Assembly (NCBI RefSeq): GCF_022828375.1
Contig: NZ_JAJQJX010000002.1
Coordinates: forward strand, 1 to 64,000
DNA: 64,000 nucleotides
From: Candidatus Nanosynbacter sp. TM7-053
GTDB lineage: Bacteria > Patescibacteriota > Saccharimonadia > Saccharimonadales > Saccharimonadaceae
Direction: 5' to 3'
Position numbers and translations under genes: made by a program. Below, in pieces: positions 8,831-15,979 of the stretch. Each line of letters opens with the position of its first letter. Position 1 is the stretch's first letter. Below the pieces are notes generated by a model. It had not been told where the DNA came from and did not search any database. It saw only the letters and a list, made by a program, of their open reading frames with translations.

Positions 8831-9660
8831 TGGAAAATATTCGGAATTTTTGTATTATTGCTCATATTGATCACGGCAAGTCTACGCTGGCCGATCGAAT
8901 GATGGAGATGACTGGGACGGTGGAAAAGCGCGAGATGAAGTCGCAGTTGCTGGACTCAATGGATTTGGAGCGGGAAAAAGGCATTACTATTAAGTTGGCG
9001 CCGGTGCGAATGCGATATAAAAATGTCGATCTGAATTTGATTGACACTCCGGGGCACGTTGACTTTAGTTATGAAGTTTCGCGTAGTTTGCAGGCTTGCG
9101 AGGGCGCGATATTGGTGGTTGATGCTAGTCAAGGAATTCAGGCACAAACACTATCGAACGTTTACTTGGCGATGGAGCAGGATTTGACGATTATTCCGGT
9201 TTTGAATAAGGTTGATTTGCCGGCTGCTGATATACCGCGCGTATCCAGGCAAGTTATTAATTTGTTAGGCTGCGACGAGAGCGAGATTATTCATATTTCT
9301 GCTAAAACTGGTCAAAATGTAGACAAGGTTTTGGATGCGGTTGTTGATAAAATTCCAGCACCAACTGGCGAGGCTGATGATCCGACTAGGGCGTTGATTT
9401 TTGATAGTTATTATGACGATTATCGTGGCGTGATTTTATACGTGCGGGTGGTTGATGGGCGAATTAAAAAGGGTGAGTCTATCCGAATGATGGCGACTGG
9501 CGCAAATGGACTAGCTCTGGAAGTTGGTCATCTTAACCCAGCCATGCAGCCCGACCCTTCGCTTGAAACTGGCGAAATTGGCTATATTGTGACAAACCTG
9601 AAGACGACACGCGAGGCGCGGGTTGGTGATACGGTAACGCTGGGGAGATATTTTAATTAA
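8830..9660 (+). CDS. lepA: LepA/EF4 N-terminal half (gene split)
   Basis: The 276 residues are the GTPase domain and domain II of elongation factor 4. G1 AHIDHGKST, the effector region around [10 protein letters not shown]3 DTPGHVD, G4 NKVDLP and G5 SAKTG are intact. The ORF ends after GDTVTL plus five residues, at the linker to domain III, where the acquired block begins; its stop codon is supplied by the repeat at 9653. The rest of LepA (320 residues) resumes at 10945. The summed length, 596, matches full LepA. There is no frameshift in either half, so this is either a recent disruption or a working two-chain factor. LepA is a ribosome-associated GTPase and is usually dispensable. Confidence 0.93.
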   Translation: MENIRNFCIIAHIDHGKSTLADRMMEMTGTVEKREMKSQLLDSMDLEREKGITIKLAPVRMRYKNVDLNLIDTPGHVDFSYEVSRSLQACEGAILVVDASQGIQAQTLSNVYLAMEQDLTIIPVLNKVDLPAADIPRVSRQVINLLGCDESEIIHISAKTGQNVDKVLDAVVDKIPAPTGEADDPTRALIFDSYYDDYRGVILYVRVVDGRIKKGESIRMMATGANGLALEVGHLNPAMQPDPSLETGEIGYIVTNLKTTREARVGDTVTLGRYFN

Positions 9661-9709
9661 GATTAAAAAGGGAAACCACGAATCTACAAACAATAAGCTT
9701 AACTGAATT
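9653..9709 (+). repeat. degenerate copy of the mazG 5' region
   Basis: This 57-base stretch repeats 10432-10490 with few differences. It covers the leader, the ribosome binding site and roughly the first ten codons of the mazG gene further right. Here the start codon reads ACG with one base missing, and the match stops at AACTGAATT, immediately before the transposase remnant. It marks the left edge of the block that interrupts lepA. Confidence 0.85.
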
Positions 9710-9710
9710 T

Positions 9711-9931
9711 TTTTGGCGTTGGTTCGTAGTATTGACGCGTATGATTGCTGAAATCAGTTTCCTTACCAGATTTGGCATAGCATTTATTCGACAAAACTCA
9801 TTAAGTCTCTTAATAAAGAAATCAAACGTCAAACGAAATAGAAGGTTCTTTTTCCTAACGAGGAGGCTCTGGAACGTTACTTAGTTACTTTGTTTGAAGA
9901 CTCTACTAGAGTGTTTACACAAAATTATTGA
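9711..9931 (+). pseudogene. IS256-family transposase C-terminal remnant
   Basis: From about 9758 one frame reads FPYQIWHSIYST, then SLNKEIKRQTK, a TAG stop at 9839, then VLFPNEEALERYLVTLFED, ending at TGA 9929-9931. This is the C-terminal end of an IS256/mutator-type DDE transposase (family pattern: YSTN-LIE-NKEIKRRTK-FPNEE). The frame also carries a TGA just upstream (9749-9751), and the catalytic domain is missing, so the gene is dead. The bases after it (GTTTACACAAAATTATTGACAG, 9913-9934) look like the outer inverted-repeat end of such an element. No matching left end was found. Confidence 0.8.
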
Positions 9932-9957
9932 CAGCATCTTTTCCTTTATAATATAAT
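9928..9957 (+). promoter_or_regulatory. promoter of the SemiSWEET gene
   Basis: TTGACA (9928-9933), an 18-base spacer and TATAAT (9952-9957) give a near-perfect vegetative promoter. The -35 hexamer lies inside the terminal sequence of the IS256 remnant, so the element apparently donates it to the gene downstream. Confidence 0.75.
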
Positions 9958-9977
9958 AAAACCTCATGAGGTATTAT

Positions 9978-10241
9978 ATGTCTAAACAAAAAATTAATCG
10001 CTTTGTCGGATCTATTGGAGCTTTTATTGGGATCCTTGTCTTTATTGCATATATTCCACAAATTATCGCTAACCTACAAGGAGAAAAAGCTCAACCATTC
10101 CAACCACTATTCGCAGCAGTTTCTTGTTTAATTTGGGTAATCTATGGTTGGACAAAAGAACCTAAAAAAGACTGGATCCTCATCATTCCCAATGCAGCGG
10201 GAGTGATATTAGGCGGTTTAACTTTTATTACTTCTTTATAA
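9978..10241 (+). CDS. SemiSWEET sugar transporter
   Basis: The 87-residue protein has three membrane segments (about residues 10-31, 39-58, 66-86) and the PQ-loop motif YIPQI in the first. SemiSWEETs are half-transporters that dimerise and move sugars by facilitated diffusion. ATG 9978 is preferred over ATG 9966 because TGAGG at 9967-9971 then serves as ribosome binding site. From memory the sequence is very close in style to SemiSWEETs of oral Firmicutes and Actinobacteria, which with the adjoining IS remnant suggests horizontal acquisition. It is followed by its own hairpin and sits inside the interrupted lepA gene. Confidence 0.9.
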   Translation: MSKQKINRFVGSIGAFIGILVFIAYIPQIIANLQGEKAQPFQPLFAAVSCLIWVIYGWTKEPKKDWILIIPNAAGVILGGLTFITSL

Positions 10242-10257
10242 AAGTTATATAAACAAA

Positions 10258-10286
10258 ACCAGCAACTTCATAAAAAAGTTGCTGGT
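10258..10286 (+). terminator. hairpin terminator after SemiSWEET
   Basis: ACCAGCAACTT and AAGTTGCTGGT form a perfect 11-bp stem around a short A-rich loop. The following T tract is weak (AGAGATTTT), but it comes right after the stop codon, so termination is likely. Confidence 0.65.
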
Positions 10287-10352
10287 AGAGATTTTGGACT
10301 ATCACAGGAAAAAATATTTAACCAAAGTGATATATTGTTTGATAAATCAGAG

Positions 10353-10358
10353 TATAAT
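10353..10358 (+). promoter_or_regulatory. -10 box of mazG
   Basis: TATAAT about 100 bases before the mazG start implies a leader of roughly 95 bases. The leader contains a small inverted repeat (AGCAG...CTGCT, about 10386-10406) of unknown meaning and includes the repeat unit at 10432. Confidence 0.45.
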
Positions 10359-10431
10359 AGTAATTAAAAATAGGATTGGATAGCGAGCAGATTCTTGCTT
10401 CCTGCTATGTTTATATTCCATCAAGTGTAAG

Positions 10432-10490
10432 TTAATTAAGATTAAAGAAGGAAAAATCATGAATCCACAAACAATCAGCTTAACTGAATT
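10432..10490 (+). repeat. intact copy of the mazG 5' repeat
   Basis: This is the partner of the repeat at 9653-9709. It includes the AAGAAGG ribosome binding site and the ATG at 10459. The two copies flank the IS256 remnant and SemiSWEET gene as a direct repeat about 780 bases apart. Confidence 0.85.
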
Positions 10491-10773
10491 ACAAAAACAC
10501 CTCGATCAAACATGTAAAGAAAAGGGATGGGATAAAAATTCTGTCACTGAAGTATTCTTATTGTTTACTGAGGAAGTTGGCGAGCTGGCAAAAGCAGTTC
10601 GTAAAGAGACGGGATTTAAGGGCGAGAAAAAACCTGATAACCATGATAATCTGCGCGAGGAGTTCGCGGACGTGTTGAACTATTTGATGGAATTGGCAAA
10701 TCGGTTTGACGTCAATTTGGCGGAAGTATATTTTGAGAAGCATAAAATCAACCAGACACGGCAGTGGAAATAG
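10459..10773 (+). CDS. MazG-like nucleotide pyrophosphohydrolase
   Basis: The 104 residues form one all-alpha NTP-PPase domain. The metal-binding EEVGELAKAVR motif lies near residues 34-44, with the second-helix acidic cluster EEFADVLNYL around residues 71-80. Such enzymes hydrolyse non-canonical NTPs or dNTPs to the monophosphate. AAGAAGG precedes the ATG. It lies inside the block that splits lepA, together with a broken copy of its own 5' end, and so may have arrived with the insertion. Confidence 0.85.
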   Translation: MNPQTISLTELQKHLDQTCKEKGWDKNSVTEVFLLFTEEVGELAKAVRKETGFKGEKKPDNHDNLREEFADVLNYLMELANRFDVNLAEVYFEKHKINQTRQWK

Positions 10774-10944
10774 TATATACTGTATTGAAAAGCGCAGATA
10801 AGATAATAAAATGCGCGAAATAAGTATTAGTTTGTTTGGCGTAAACAGTTGCGAGTAATTGTATGGAATAATAAGTAGGCGTGCAAGGAGCGATTTACTG
10901 TGCGTTTATATAAAAACATTGAGCTGATATAATAATACATAGTT
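10774..10944. other. intergenic right edge of the lepA-splitting block
   Basis: No gene is seen. The stretch is AT-rich, and all frames leading into the lepA 3' half hit stops. TATAAT at 10928-10933 (with AATAAT at 10931-10936) lies 8-11 bases before ATG 10945 and may drive that half without a leader. I found no clear target-site duplication with the left edge. Confidence 0.5.
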
Positions 10945-11907
10945 ATGACTGAAAAAATTACCGTCCAGCCACTTCCAGGTTATAAAGAAGTTAAGCCGTT
11001 TGTTTATGCGGGTTTTTTCCCGGTGTCCAATGAAGACTATAACGACCTGAAAGAAGCAATTGAAAAGTTGAGCCTCAGCGATTCGGCGCTGCAATTCGAG
11101 CCGGAAAATTCGCCGGTTTTGGGCTATGGTGTGCGAATCGGTTTTTTGGGATTGCTACATATGGACATTATTCGCGAGCGACTGGAGCGTGAATATAATT
11201 TGGATTTAATTGTGACTAATCCGAGTACTGATTATCAAGTTAGTCTGACGAATGGCGAGGAGTTGGATATTAAATCCGCCAGTGAATTGCCCGACCCAGC
11301 GCAAATAAAAGAGATTCGCGAGCCGTGGATTGACGGTGAAATTGTTGTGCCACAGGATTACATCGGCGCGGTGATTCAGTTGATCGTGAGCAAGCGTGGT
11401 CGCCAGAAAAACCTGAGTTACATCGACGAGCGGGCGCTGATTTCATTTGCGGCGCCACTCGCGAATTTGTTGACGGATTTTTATGACCAATTGAAATCTA
11501 TCACCAGCGGCTACGGTTCGTTCAATTATGAGTTGGCGGATTATCAAGTGGAAGATTTGGTACGCGTCGATTTTTATGTGGCGGGCGAAATGGTTGATTC
11601 GTTGAGCGTGATGTGTCATCGGTCGGAATCGCAGCATTTGGGGCGTGAGATTGTTAAGAAACTGAAGGAAGTCGTGCCGCGTCAGAGTTTTGAGGTTTCA
11701 TTGCAAGCGGCAATTGGCGGTAAATTTATTGCCAGGGAAAATATCGGCGCTTATCGAAAAGATGTTACGGGCTATCTTTACGGTGGCGATGTCAGTCGTA
11801 AAAAGAAGCTTCTCGCCAAGCAAGCGCGCGGTAAAAAACGAATGAAACGCTTTGGTAAAGTCGACATACCGAGCGAAGCGTTTATGGTGATGCTGAAAAG
11901 GGATTAA
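10945..11907 (+). CDS. lepA: LepA/EF4 C-terminal half (gene split)
   Basis: The 320 residues start at the domain II-III linker (PGYKEVKPFVYAGFFP) and contain domain III (GFLGLLHMDIIRERLEREY), domain IV and the LepA-specific C-terminal domain, ending with the conserved Arg/Lys-rich KKRMKRFGKVDIPSEAF. No frameshift or stop interrupts it. The ATG is preceded by TATAAT-like boxes 8-11 bases upstream, so it could be expressed as a leaderless mRNA and pair with the N-terminal half. Without such pairing it would have no GTPase activity. The downstream nucleotidase starts 3 bases after its stop. Confidence 0.93.
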   Translation: MTEKITVQPLPGYKEVKPFVYAGFFPVSNEDYNDLKEAIEKLSLSDSALQFEPENSPVLGYGVRIGFLGLLHMDIIRERLEREYNLDLIVTNPSTDYQVSLTNGEELDIKSASELPDPAQIKEIREPWIDGEIVVPQDYIGAVIQLIVSKRGRQKNLSYIDERALISFAAPLANLLTDFYDQLKSITSGYGSFNYELADYQVEDLVRVDFYVAGEMVDSLSVMCHRSESQHLGREIVKKLKEVVPRQSFEVSLQAAIGGKFIARENIGAYRKDVTGYLYGGDVSRKKKLLAKQARGKKRMKRFGKVDIPSEAFMVMLKRD

Positions 11908-11909
11908 CT

Positions 11910-12368
11910 ATGAAAAAACCTATTGTTTATATTGATATGGATGGCGTTTTGGCGGATTTCAAATCTGCTTTAACGAAAATATCACCTGAGTTGATTGATG
12001 AGTTTGCTGGTCAGCACGATAATATTCCAGGAATTTTTTCTTTAATGGAACCCGTGCTTGGAGCTATCGAGGCGGTTTACGCCCTGAAAGACAAATACGA
12101 TTTATACATTTTATCTTCTTCTCCGTGGGAAAATCCGACGGCTTTGGGTGATAAGTTGGCGTGGGTGAAAAAGTATTTTGGCGGCGAAGGTTCGGATAAC
12201 GTTTTCTTCCGTAAGGTTATTTTTTCGTCAGTAAAGAATTTGAGCCGAGGCGATATTTTGATTGACGATCGGACGGCGAATGGCGCGGGCGAGTTTTCTG
12301 GTCGGCTTATTCGTTTTGGAAGTTCTGAATTTCCCAATTGGCAATCTGTACTTGATGAGTTATTATAG
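11910..12368 (+). CDS. 5'(3')-deoxyribonucleotidase (NT5C-type HAD)
   Basis: The 152 residues follow the HAD phosphatase layout. Motif I is DMDGVLADF (nucleophile Asp9 and Asp11), motif II is ILSSSPWENP and motif IV is ILIDDRTANG. This combination is typical of the NT5C family, which dephosphorylates (deoxy)nucleoside monophosphates. It is packed between lepA-C and the guanylate kinase-like gene, so the local theme is nucleotide handling, fitting an organism that lives on imported nucleotides. Confidence 0.85.
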   Translation: MKKPIVYIDMDGVLADFKSALTKISPELIDEFAGQHDNIPGIFSLMEPVLGAIEAVYALKDKYDLYILSSSPWENPTALGDKLAWVKKYFGGEGSDNVFFRKVIFSSVKNLSRGDILIDDRTANGAGEFSGRLIRFGSSEFPNWQSVLDELL

Positions 12369-12377
12369 GTAAATATT

Positions 12378-13088
12378 ATGCCAAGTATTGAAGATCTTAT
12401 TACAAATTATCAGCCAACTGAATCAACAATTGAGTTGGTCAAAAGTACGAAAATTGCGCTGCTTGCGGGAATTTCTGGTGCGGGCAAAGACACGATAAAA
12501 AAACAATTACTGAAGTCGTCAGAGTTTCGCGATATTGTTTCTCACACTACGCGCGCGCCACGCACAAATAACGGATGTGCCGAGCAAGATGGAATTGATT
12601 ATCACTTTATTGATTCGCAAACTGTCGAAAATATGCTACAAAATAATGAATTTATTGAGGCAAAGTTTGTTCACGGTACGGTTTATGGGACGTCGGTGGC
12701 TGAGCTGAAATTAGCGCATGATCAGAACCGCGTGGCAATTACTGACATTGACGTTCAGGGCGTGGAGGAATATGAGCGACTGGCGCCAGATAGCATTGCG
12801 ATTTTCATTGTGCCACCAAATAGCCAAACTTGGATTGAGCGATTAAAAAAGCGTTACGCAACCGAAGAAGATTTTCAAGCGGAGTGGCCAAAGCGTCATG
12901 CCTCGGCGATAAAAGAGTTGGCTTACGCGCTTGAAGTTCCGTATTATCACGTGATTATTAATGACGATTTGGAGCGAGCAATTCGAGTGACCGAGGAAAT
13001 TATTTTGCGCGGCGACGTGTTTAAGCGTCAGGATGATGAGGCGCGTTTGGTAGCTCGAAATCTCCTCAATGATATAATTAATCTATGA
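12378..13088 (+). CDS. guanylate kinase-like protein
   Basis: The 236-residue protein has a P-loop GISGAGKDT (about residues 32-40) and the guanylate-kinase signature SHTTRAPRT followed by DGIDYHF, with the GMP-binding Arg and Tyr in place. The central TDIDVQGVE strand is also typical. It carries an N-terminal extension of about 25 residues and a C-terminal extension relative to the roughly 205-residue Gmk. It phosphorylates GMP, or a related nucleotide. Whether it is the sole Gmk cannot be told here. Its last codons overlap the next gene by 4 bases. Confidence 0.8.
   Translation: MPSIEDLITNYQPTESTIELVKSTKIALLAGISGAGKDTIKKQLLKSSEFRDIVSHTTRAPRTNNGCAEQDGIDYHFIDSQTVENMLQNNEFIEAKFVHGTVYGTSVAELKLAHDQNRVAITDIDVQGVEEYERLAPDSIAIFIVPPNSQTWIERLKKRYATEEDFQAEWPKRHASAIKELAYALEVPYYHVIINDDLERAIRVTEEIILRGDVFKRQDDEARLVARNLLNDIINL
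13073..13078 (+). promoter_or_regulatory. -10 box of the LssY-domain gene (leaderless)
   Basis: TATAAT inside the 3' end of the guanylate kinase-like gene ends six bases before ATG 13085. Confidence 0.55.
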
Positions 13089-14452
13089 GTTCAGTAAAAA
13101 CTCCAAAAAAAATAGCAGCCAGGCAAGATCATTCCCCAAAGACCTTGACTACATTGTTAGACCAATCCTTCTTTATCTTTGCAGGTTTGGCGTCGTTTTG
13201 GTTAGCGTGGTTGGTGCTTAGAGAAGGTTGGGCGACGGGCGGTTGGTGGCTGGTTGGCTTGTTCTTTGTTGTGTGGATAATTGTGGCATATTTGGCGCTG
13301 CCTAGGCTTCATCGAATTTTGAGCAATATGTACGTACCGAATTATTTTATCGGCAGGACACGAACAGCGGACGGAGTATTAAGCGACCCTGTCAATTTGA
13401 GCGTGCGCGGCTCGGAAGAAAAGCTTCATAAGGCAATGACTGAGGCTGGCTGGGTTCTAGCGGATGACATAACTCCAAGGTCAGCTTGGAAAATGGTGCT
13501 TACCGTGCTGAGTGGTCGTAGTTATCCAAATGCACCGGTGTCGCCAGCATTTTTATTTGGCAGACGGCAGGACTTTGCTTATCAACAAGAAGTTGACGGC
13601 AATCCAAGGCGTCGTCATCACGTTAGGTTTTGGCGATGCCCAACTGGCTGGCTTCTTCCTGGTGGTCATCGAGTTGATTGGTTGGCGGCTGGTACGTACG
13701 ATAAGAGTATTGGCTTTTCTTTATTTACTTTTCAATTCACGCATAAAATTGACGAGAATATTGATATTGAACGAGATTATATTATTGAGTCGGTTAAAAG
13801 TAACAATAAAAATGTTAGAGTGACGATATTAAAGGATTTTTCAACGGGCTATCATTCGCGCAATGGTTTCGGAGACTCCATTCGCACTGATGGCGATTTG
13901 CCGATTTTGGAAGTTGGTCGGATAAAGACTGATGATAATGTCACCGCCTCAACGCGGCTCGGGGTGATTATGGACGGCACAATTTATGATCGTCATCCGC
14001 GAAATCACGAAACCTTGCTAGAAGAGCTTTGGGGTCGCCGACCACCGCAGATTTTAATTGGCGGCGGACTGATGATTCTGGCGTCGTTGTTTACAATCGG
14101 GCAAATGCTGGTGGACTTTTCTAGCTGGCCGACGACTTTGGTACAAGTTGCGAATATTGACGGAATTGATATAAATGCCGCGAATACCATGTTGTCAATG
14201 ATGGCTGGCTTTAATGTGCTGTTGGTCGTGGCGGAAATCGTATTGGTTGGGCTGCTGCTTCGAGGAAGTAATCGGGCGCGAATCTCACTACTTTCTGTGG
14301 CAACATTAGCTATTGTTACTGAATCCCTATCCGTGACAATTGGGCGAATCAATGCGTCGATTATGTTGCTTTTGATCTCAATTGGCGTGCATATTATGAT
14401 CATGATGTTGTTCTCTTCAGATGCAGCGCGCTACTTTACGGAAAGACGATAA
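13085..14452 (+). CDS. membrane protein with LssY-like C-terminal domain
   Basis: The 455-residue protein has two N-terminal membrane segments (about residues 27-47 and 53-76) and a soluble region of about 230 residues. This region resembles the LssY_C domain (NLSVRGSEEKLHKAMTEAGW, the SPAFLFGR segment and HHVRFW). Four more membrane segments follow at the C-terminus (about 325-345, 370-395, 400-420, 425-448). LssY_C domains occur beside PAP2-type lipid phosphatases, but their role is unclear, and no phosphatase motif is present here. The start is six bases after TATAAT. Confidence 0.75.
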   Translation: MSSVKTPKKIAARQDHSPKTLTTLLDQSFFIFAGLASFWLAWLVLREGWATGGWWLVGLFFVVWIIVAYLALPRLHRILSNMYVPNYFIGRTRTADGVLSDPVNLSVRGSEEKLHKAMTEAGWVLADDITPRSAWKMVLTVLSGRSYPNAPVSPAFLFGRRQDFAYQQEVDGNPRRRHHVRFWRCPTGWLLPGGHRVDWLAAGTYDKSIGFSLFTFQFTHKIDENIDIERDYIIESVKSNNKNVRVTILKDFSTGYHSRNGFGDSIRTDGDLPILEVGRIKTDDNVTASTRLGVIMDGTIYDRHPRNHETLLEELWGRRPPQILIGGGLMILASLFTIGQMLVDFSSWPTTLVQVANIDGIDINAANTMLSMMAGFNVLLVVAEIVLVGLLLRGSNRARISLLSVATLAIVTESLSVTIGRINASIMLLLISIGVHIMIMMLFSSDAARYFTERR

Positions 14453-14490
14453 GGCTTGGCACTCTGCTTGTATGAGTGCTAGATTTGCGA

Positions 14491-14496
14491 TATAAT
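14491..14496 (+). promoter_or_regulatory. -10 box of hrcA (leaderless)
   Basis: TATAAT ends six bases before ATG 14503; there is no Shine-Dalgarno. Confidence 0.6.
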
Positions 14497-14502
14497 TGGA
14501 CT

Positions 14503-15213
14503 ATGACCGAACGTCAACAAGCAATCCTTGTCGCGATTATCGAACAGTACGCTGAAATTGCGGCGCCAGTTGGTAGTGTAACGCTAGCCAAACTGTTTGG
14601 TGTGAGCAGCGCCACGATTCGCAGCGAGATGGCAAAACTTGAGGAGATGGGATTTATTGAGGCGCCCCACACGAGCGCGGGTCGAATTCCGACAGATAAG
14701 GGATATCGTTTTTATGTCAATGGAATCACGGCGGCGCAAATGACGGAATTGCCGAGCGGTATTGATAGCAGTACGAAGGCTATTGAGGCGCACGTCAATT
14801 CAAATGTTGACACTTCAGACAAAGCGATTCGTCGAGCGGTTGATGGTTTGGTGGAAATGACTGGCAATTTTGGTTTTGCGTCATTTGGTTCGAGTTTGTA
14901 TATGAACGGAATGACTCAGTTATTCAGTCAGCCAGAGTTTGGCGATGGCGATCATGTTCAGGCGGTTGCTAAATTGATTGACAATATCGAGCCGTGGCTG
15001 CGTGAAGCGGCACCGGACGAACCGCTAAATGTGTTTATTGGTAGCGAAAACCCAATCGGTAAAAGCAGTGGCGCTACGTTAATTATAAGTAAATTTAAGT
15101 CATCATCTGGTGGCGATAATTACATCGGTGTGATTGGTCCGACGCGACAAAATTATCGTCGAACGATGGAGCTGGTGCGTCGTACGGGTGCGATGCTAGA
15201 GGAGGTATTGTAA
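14503..15213 (+). CDS. hrcA: heat-inducible repressor HrcA
   Basis: The N-terminal winged helix is clear: helix-turn-helix [20 protein letters not shown], then [24 protein letters not shown], the strongest HrcA signature. The C-terminal sensor half is shorter than usual (236 residues in total against about 340), so part of the GAF-like or inserted domain is lost. HrcA binds CIRCE operators; three CIRCE elements lie downstream, before dnaK and dnaJ. ATG 14503 is preferred over an in-frame start at 14476 because it lies six bases after TATAAT. No CIRCE precedes hrcA itself. Confidence 0.92.
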   Translation: MTERQQAILVAIIEQYAEIAAPVGSVTLAKLFGVSSATIRSEMAKLEEMGFIEAPHTSAGRIPTDKGYRFYVNGITAAQMTELPSGIDSSTKAIEAHVNSNVDTSDKAIRRAVDGLVEMTGNFGFASFGSSLYMNGMTQLFSQPEFGDGDHVQAVAKLIDNIEPWLREAAPDEPLNVFIGSENPIGKSSGATLIISKFKSSSGGDNYIGVIGPTRQNYRRTMELVRRTGAMLEEVL

Positions 15214-15383
15214 TGGCTGAATGGATTGGTGGACTATTAAGCGGTTTGCCGGCGTGGCTGATTGTAATAATTTCAGTAATAATATTTATTATTGGAGCGA
15301 TTTGGATTTTAGCCTTTGATCCTGGTACGGTTGGCGGTGATCCGGTCTTGCCATTTAAAAGGAGGAAAAATGACGAAGAATAA
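15213..15383 (+). CDS. small single-pass membrane protein, 56 residues
   Basis: The ORF starts at ATG 15213 (overlapping the hrcA stop by one base, after GGAGG at 15200-15204) and ends at TAA 15381, overlapping the grpE start by 14 bases. It encodes [11 protein letters not shown], one membrane segment (about residues 12-35) and a short charged tail ending in KRRKNDEE. The good ribosome binding site and tight nesting in the operon support a real gene. No family is recognised. Confidence 0.7.
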   Translation: MAEWIGGLLSGLPAWLIVIISVIIFIIGAIWILAFDPGTVGGDPVLPFKRRKNDEE

Positions 15384-15834
15384 AAAAGCTGAAGATTTAG
15401 AGAAAGAAGTTGCTGAGCTGACGTCGGATCTGCAGCGAACTCGAGCGGATTTTGAGAATTATCGTAAGCGCGTGGATGCAGAAAAGCAATCAGCGCACGA
15501 GTTGGGTCAAACTAAGTCGGTGATGAAATTATTGCCAGTTATTGATACGATTGAGCGAGCTGTTGCCAACGTTCCAGAGGAACTTCAGGATAATGCGTGG
15601 ATTAAGGGTGTGGCTGGTCTGAGTAAGCAACTTGACAAGCAATTGAAGGAGATTGGTTTGGAGAAAATTGACGCCAAACCTGGCACTTTATTTAATCCTG
15701 AATTTCATCAGGCTGTTCAATTTGACGAATCGACGGATGGTGACAAGGAAGTTATTGCCGAAGAGCTTCGCGCCGGCTATACTTTGAACGGCTCAGTTAT
15801 TCGCGACGCAATGGTAAAAGTCACTCGTCAGTAA
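15370..15834 (+). CDS. grpE: nucleotide exchange factor GrpE
   Basis: The 154 residues comprise a long N-terminal coiled coil (about residues 6-60) with the GrpE signature RTRADFENYRKRVD. The beta domain follows, ending in AGYTLNGSVIRDAMVKVT. GrpE releases ADP from DnaK. ATG 15370 follows AAAAGGAGG, a strong ribosome binding site. It is encoded between hrcA and the CIRCE-controlled dnaK. Confidence 0.95.
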   Translation: MTKNKKAEDLEKEVAELTSDLQRTRADFENYRKRVDAEKQSAHELGQTKSVMKLLPVIDTIERAVANVPEELQDNAWIKGVAGLSKQLDKQLKEIGLEKIDAKPGTLFNPEFHQAVQFDESTDGDKEVIAEELRAGYTLNGSVIRDAMVKVTRQ

Positions 15835-15856
15835 TATGATTGCGAAAAAACAGCGA

Positions 15857-15883
15857 TTAGCACTCTTGACATGAGAGTGCTAA
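15857..15883 (+). promoter_or_regulatory. CIRCE operator 1 of dnaK
   Basis: TTAGCACTC-N9-GAGTGCTAA, a perfect HrcA operator. Confidence 0.96.
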
Positions 15884-15894
15884 TTATTTATACT
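15866..15894 (+). promoter_or_regulatory. dnaK promoter
   Basis: TTGACA (15866-15871) lies inside the spacer of CIRCE 1 and TATACT (15889-15894) lies 17 bases on, between the two CIRCE elements. HrcA bound at either operator would cover this promoter. Confidence 0.8.
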
Positions 15895-15901
15895 GAGATA
15901 G

Positions 15902-15928
15902 TTGGCACTCGCCACGAAAGAGTGCTAG
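15902..15928 (+). promoter_or_regulatory. CIRCE operator 2 of dnaK
   Basis: TTGGCACTC-N9-GAGTGCTAG: a second CIRCE with one changed base at each end, just downstream of the expected start of transcription. Confidence 0.92.
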
Positions 15929-15979
15929 AATGAATATAAGATATAGACCAGATGTGATCATAACAGAAAGGGGAATCAT

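Noticed and set aside
10381..10440. Riboswitch in the mazG leader
   Set aside because: Only a short imperfect inverted repeat is visible, with no match to a known class.
9640..10944. Target-site duplication at the edges of the lepA insertion
   Set aside because: No convincing short direct repeat of lepA sequence was found on both sides; a reference lepA would be needed to fix the edges.
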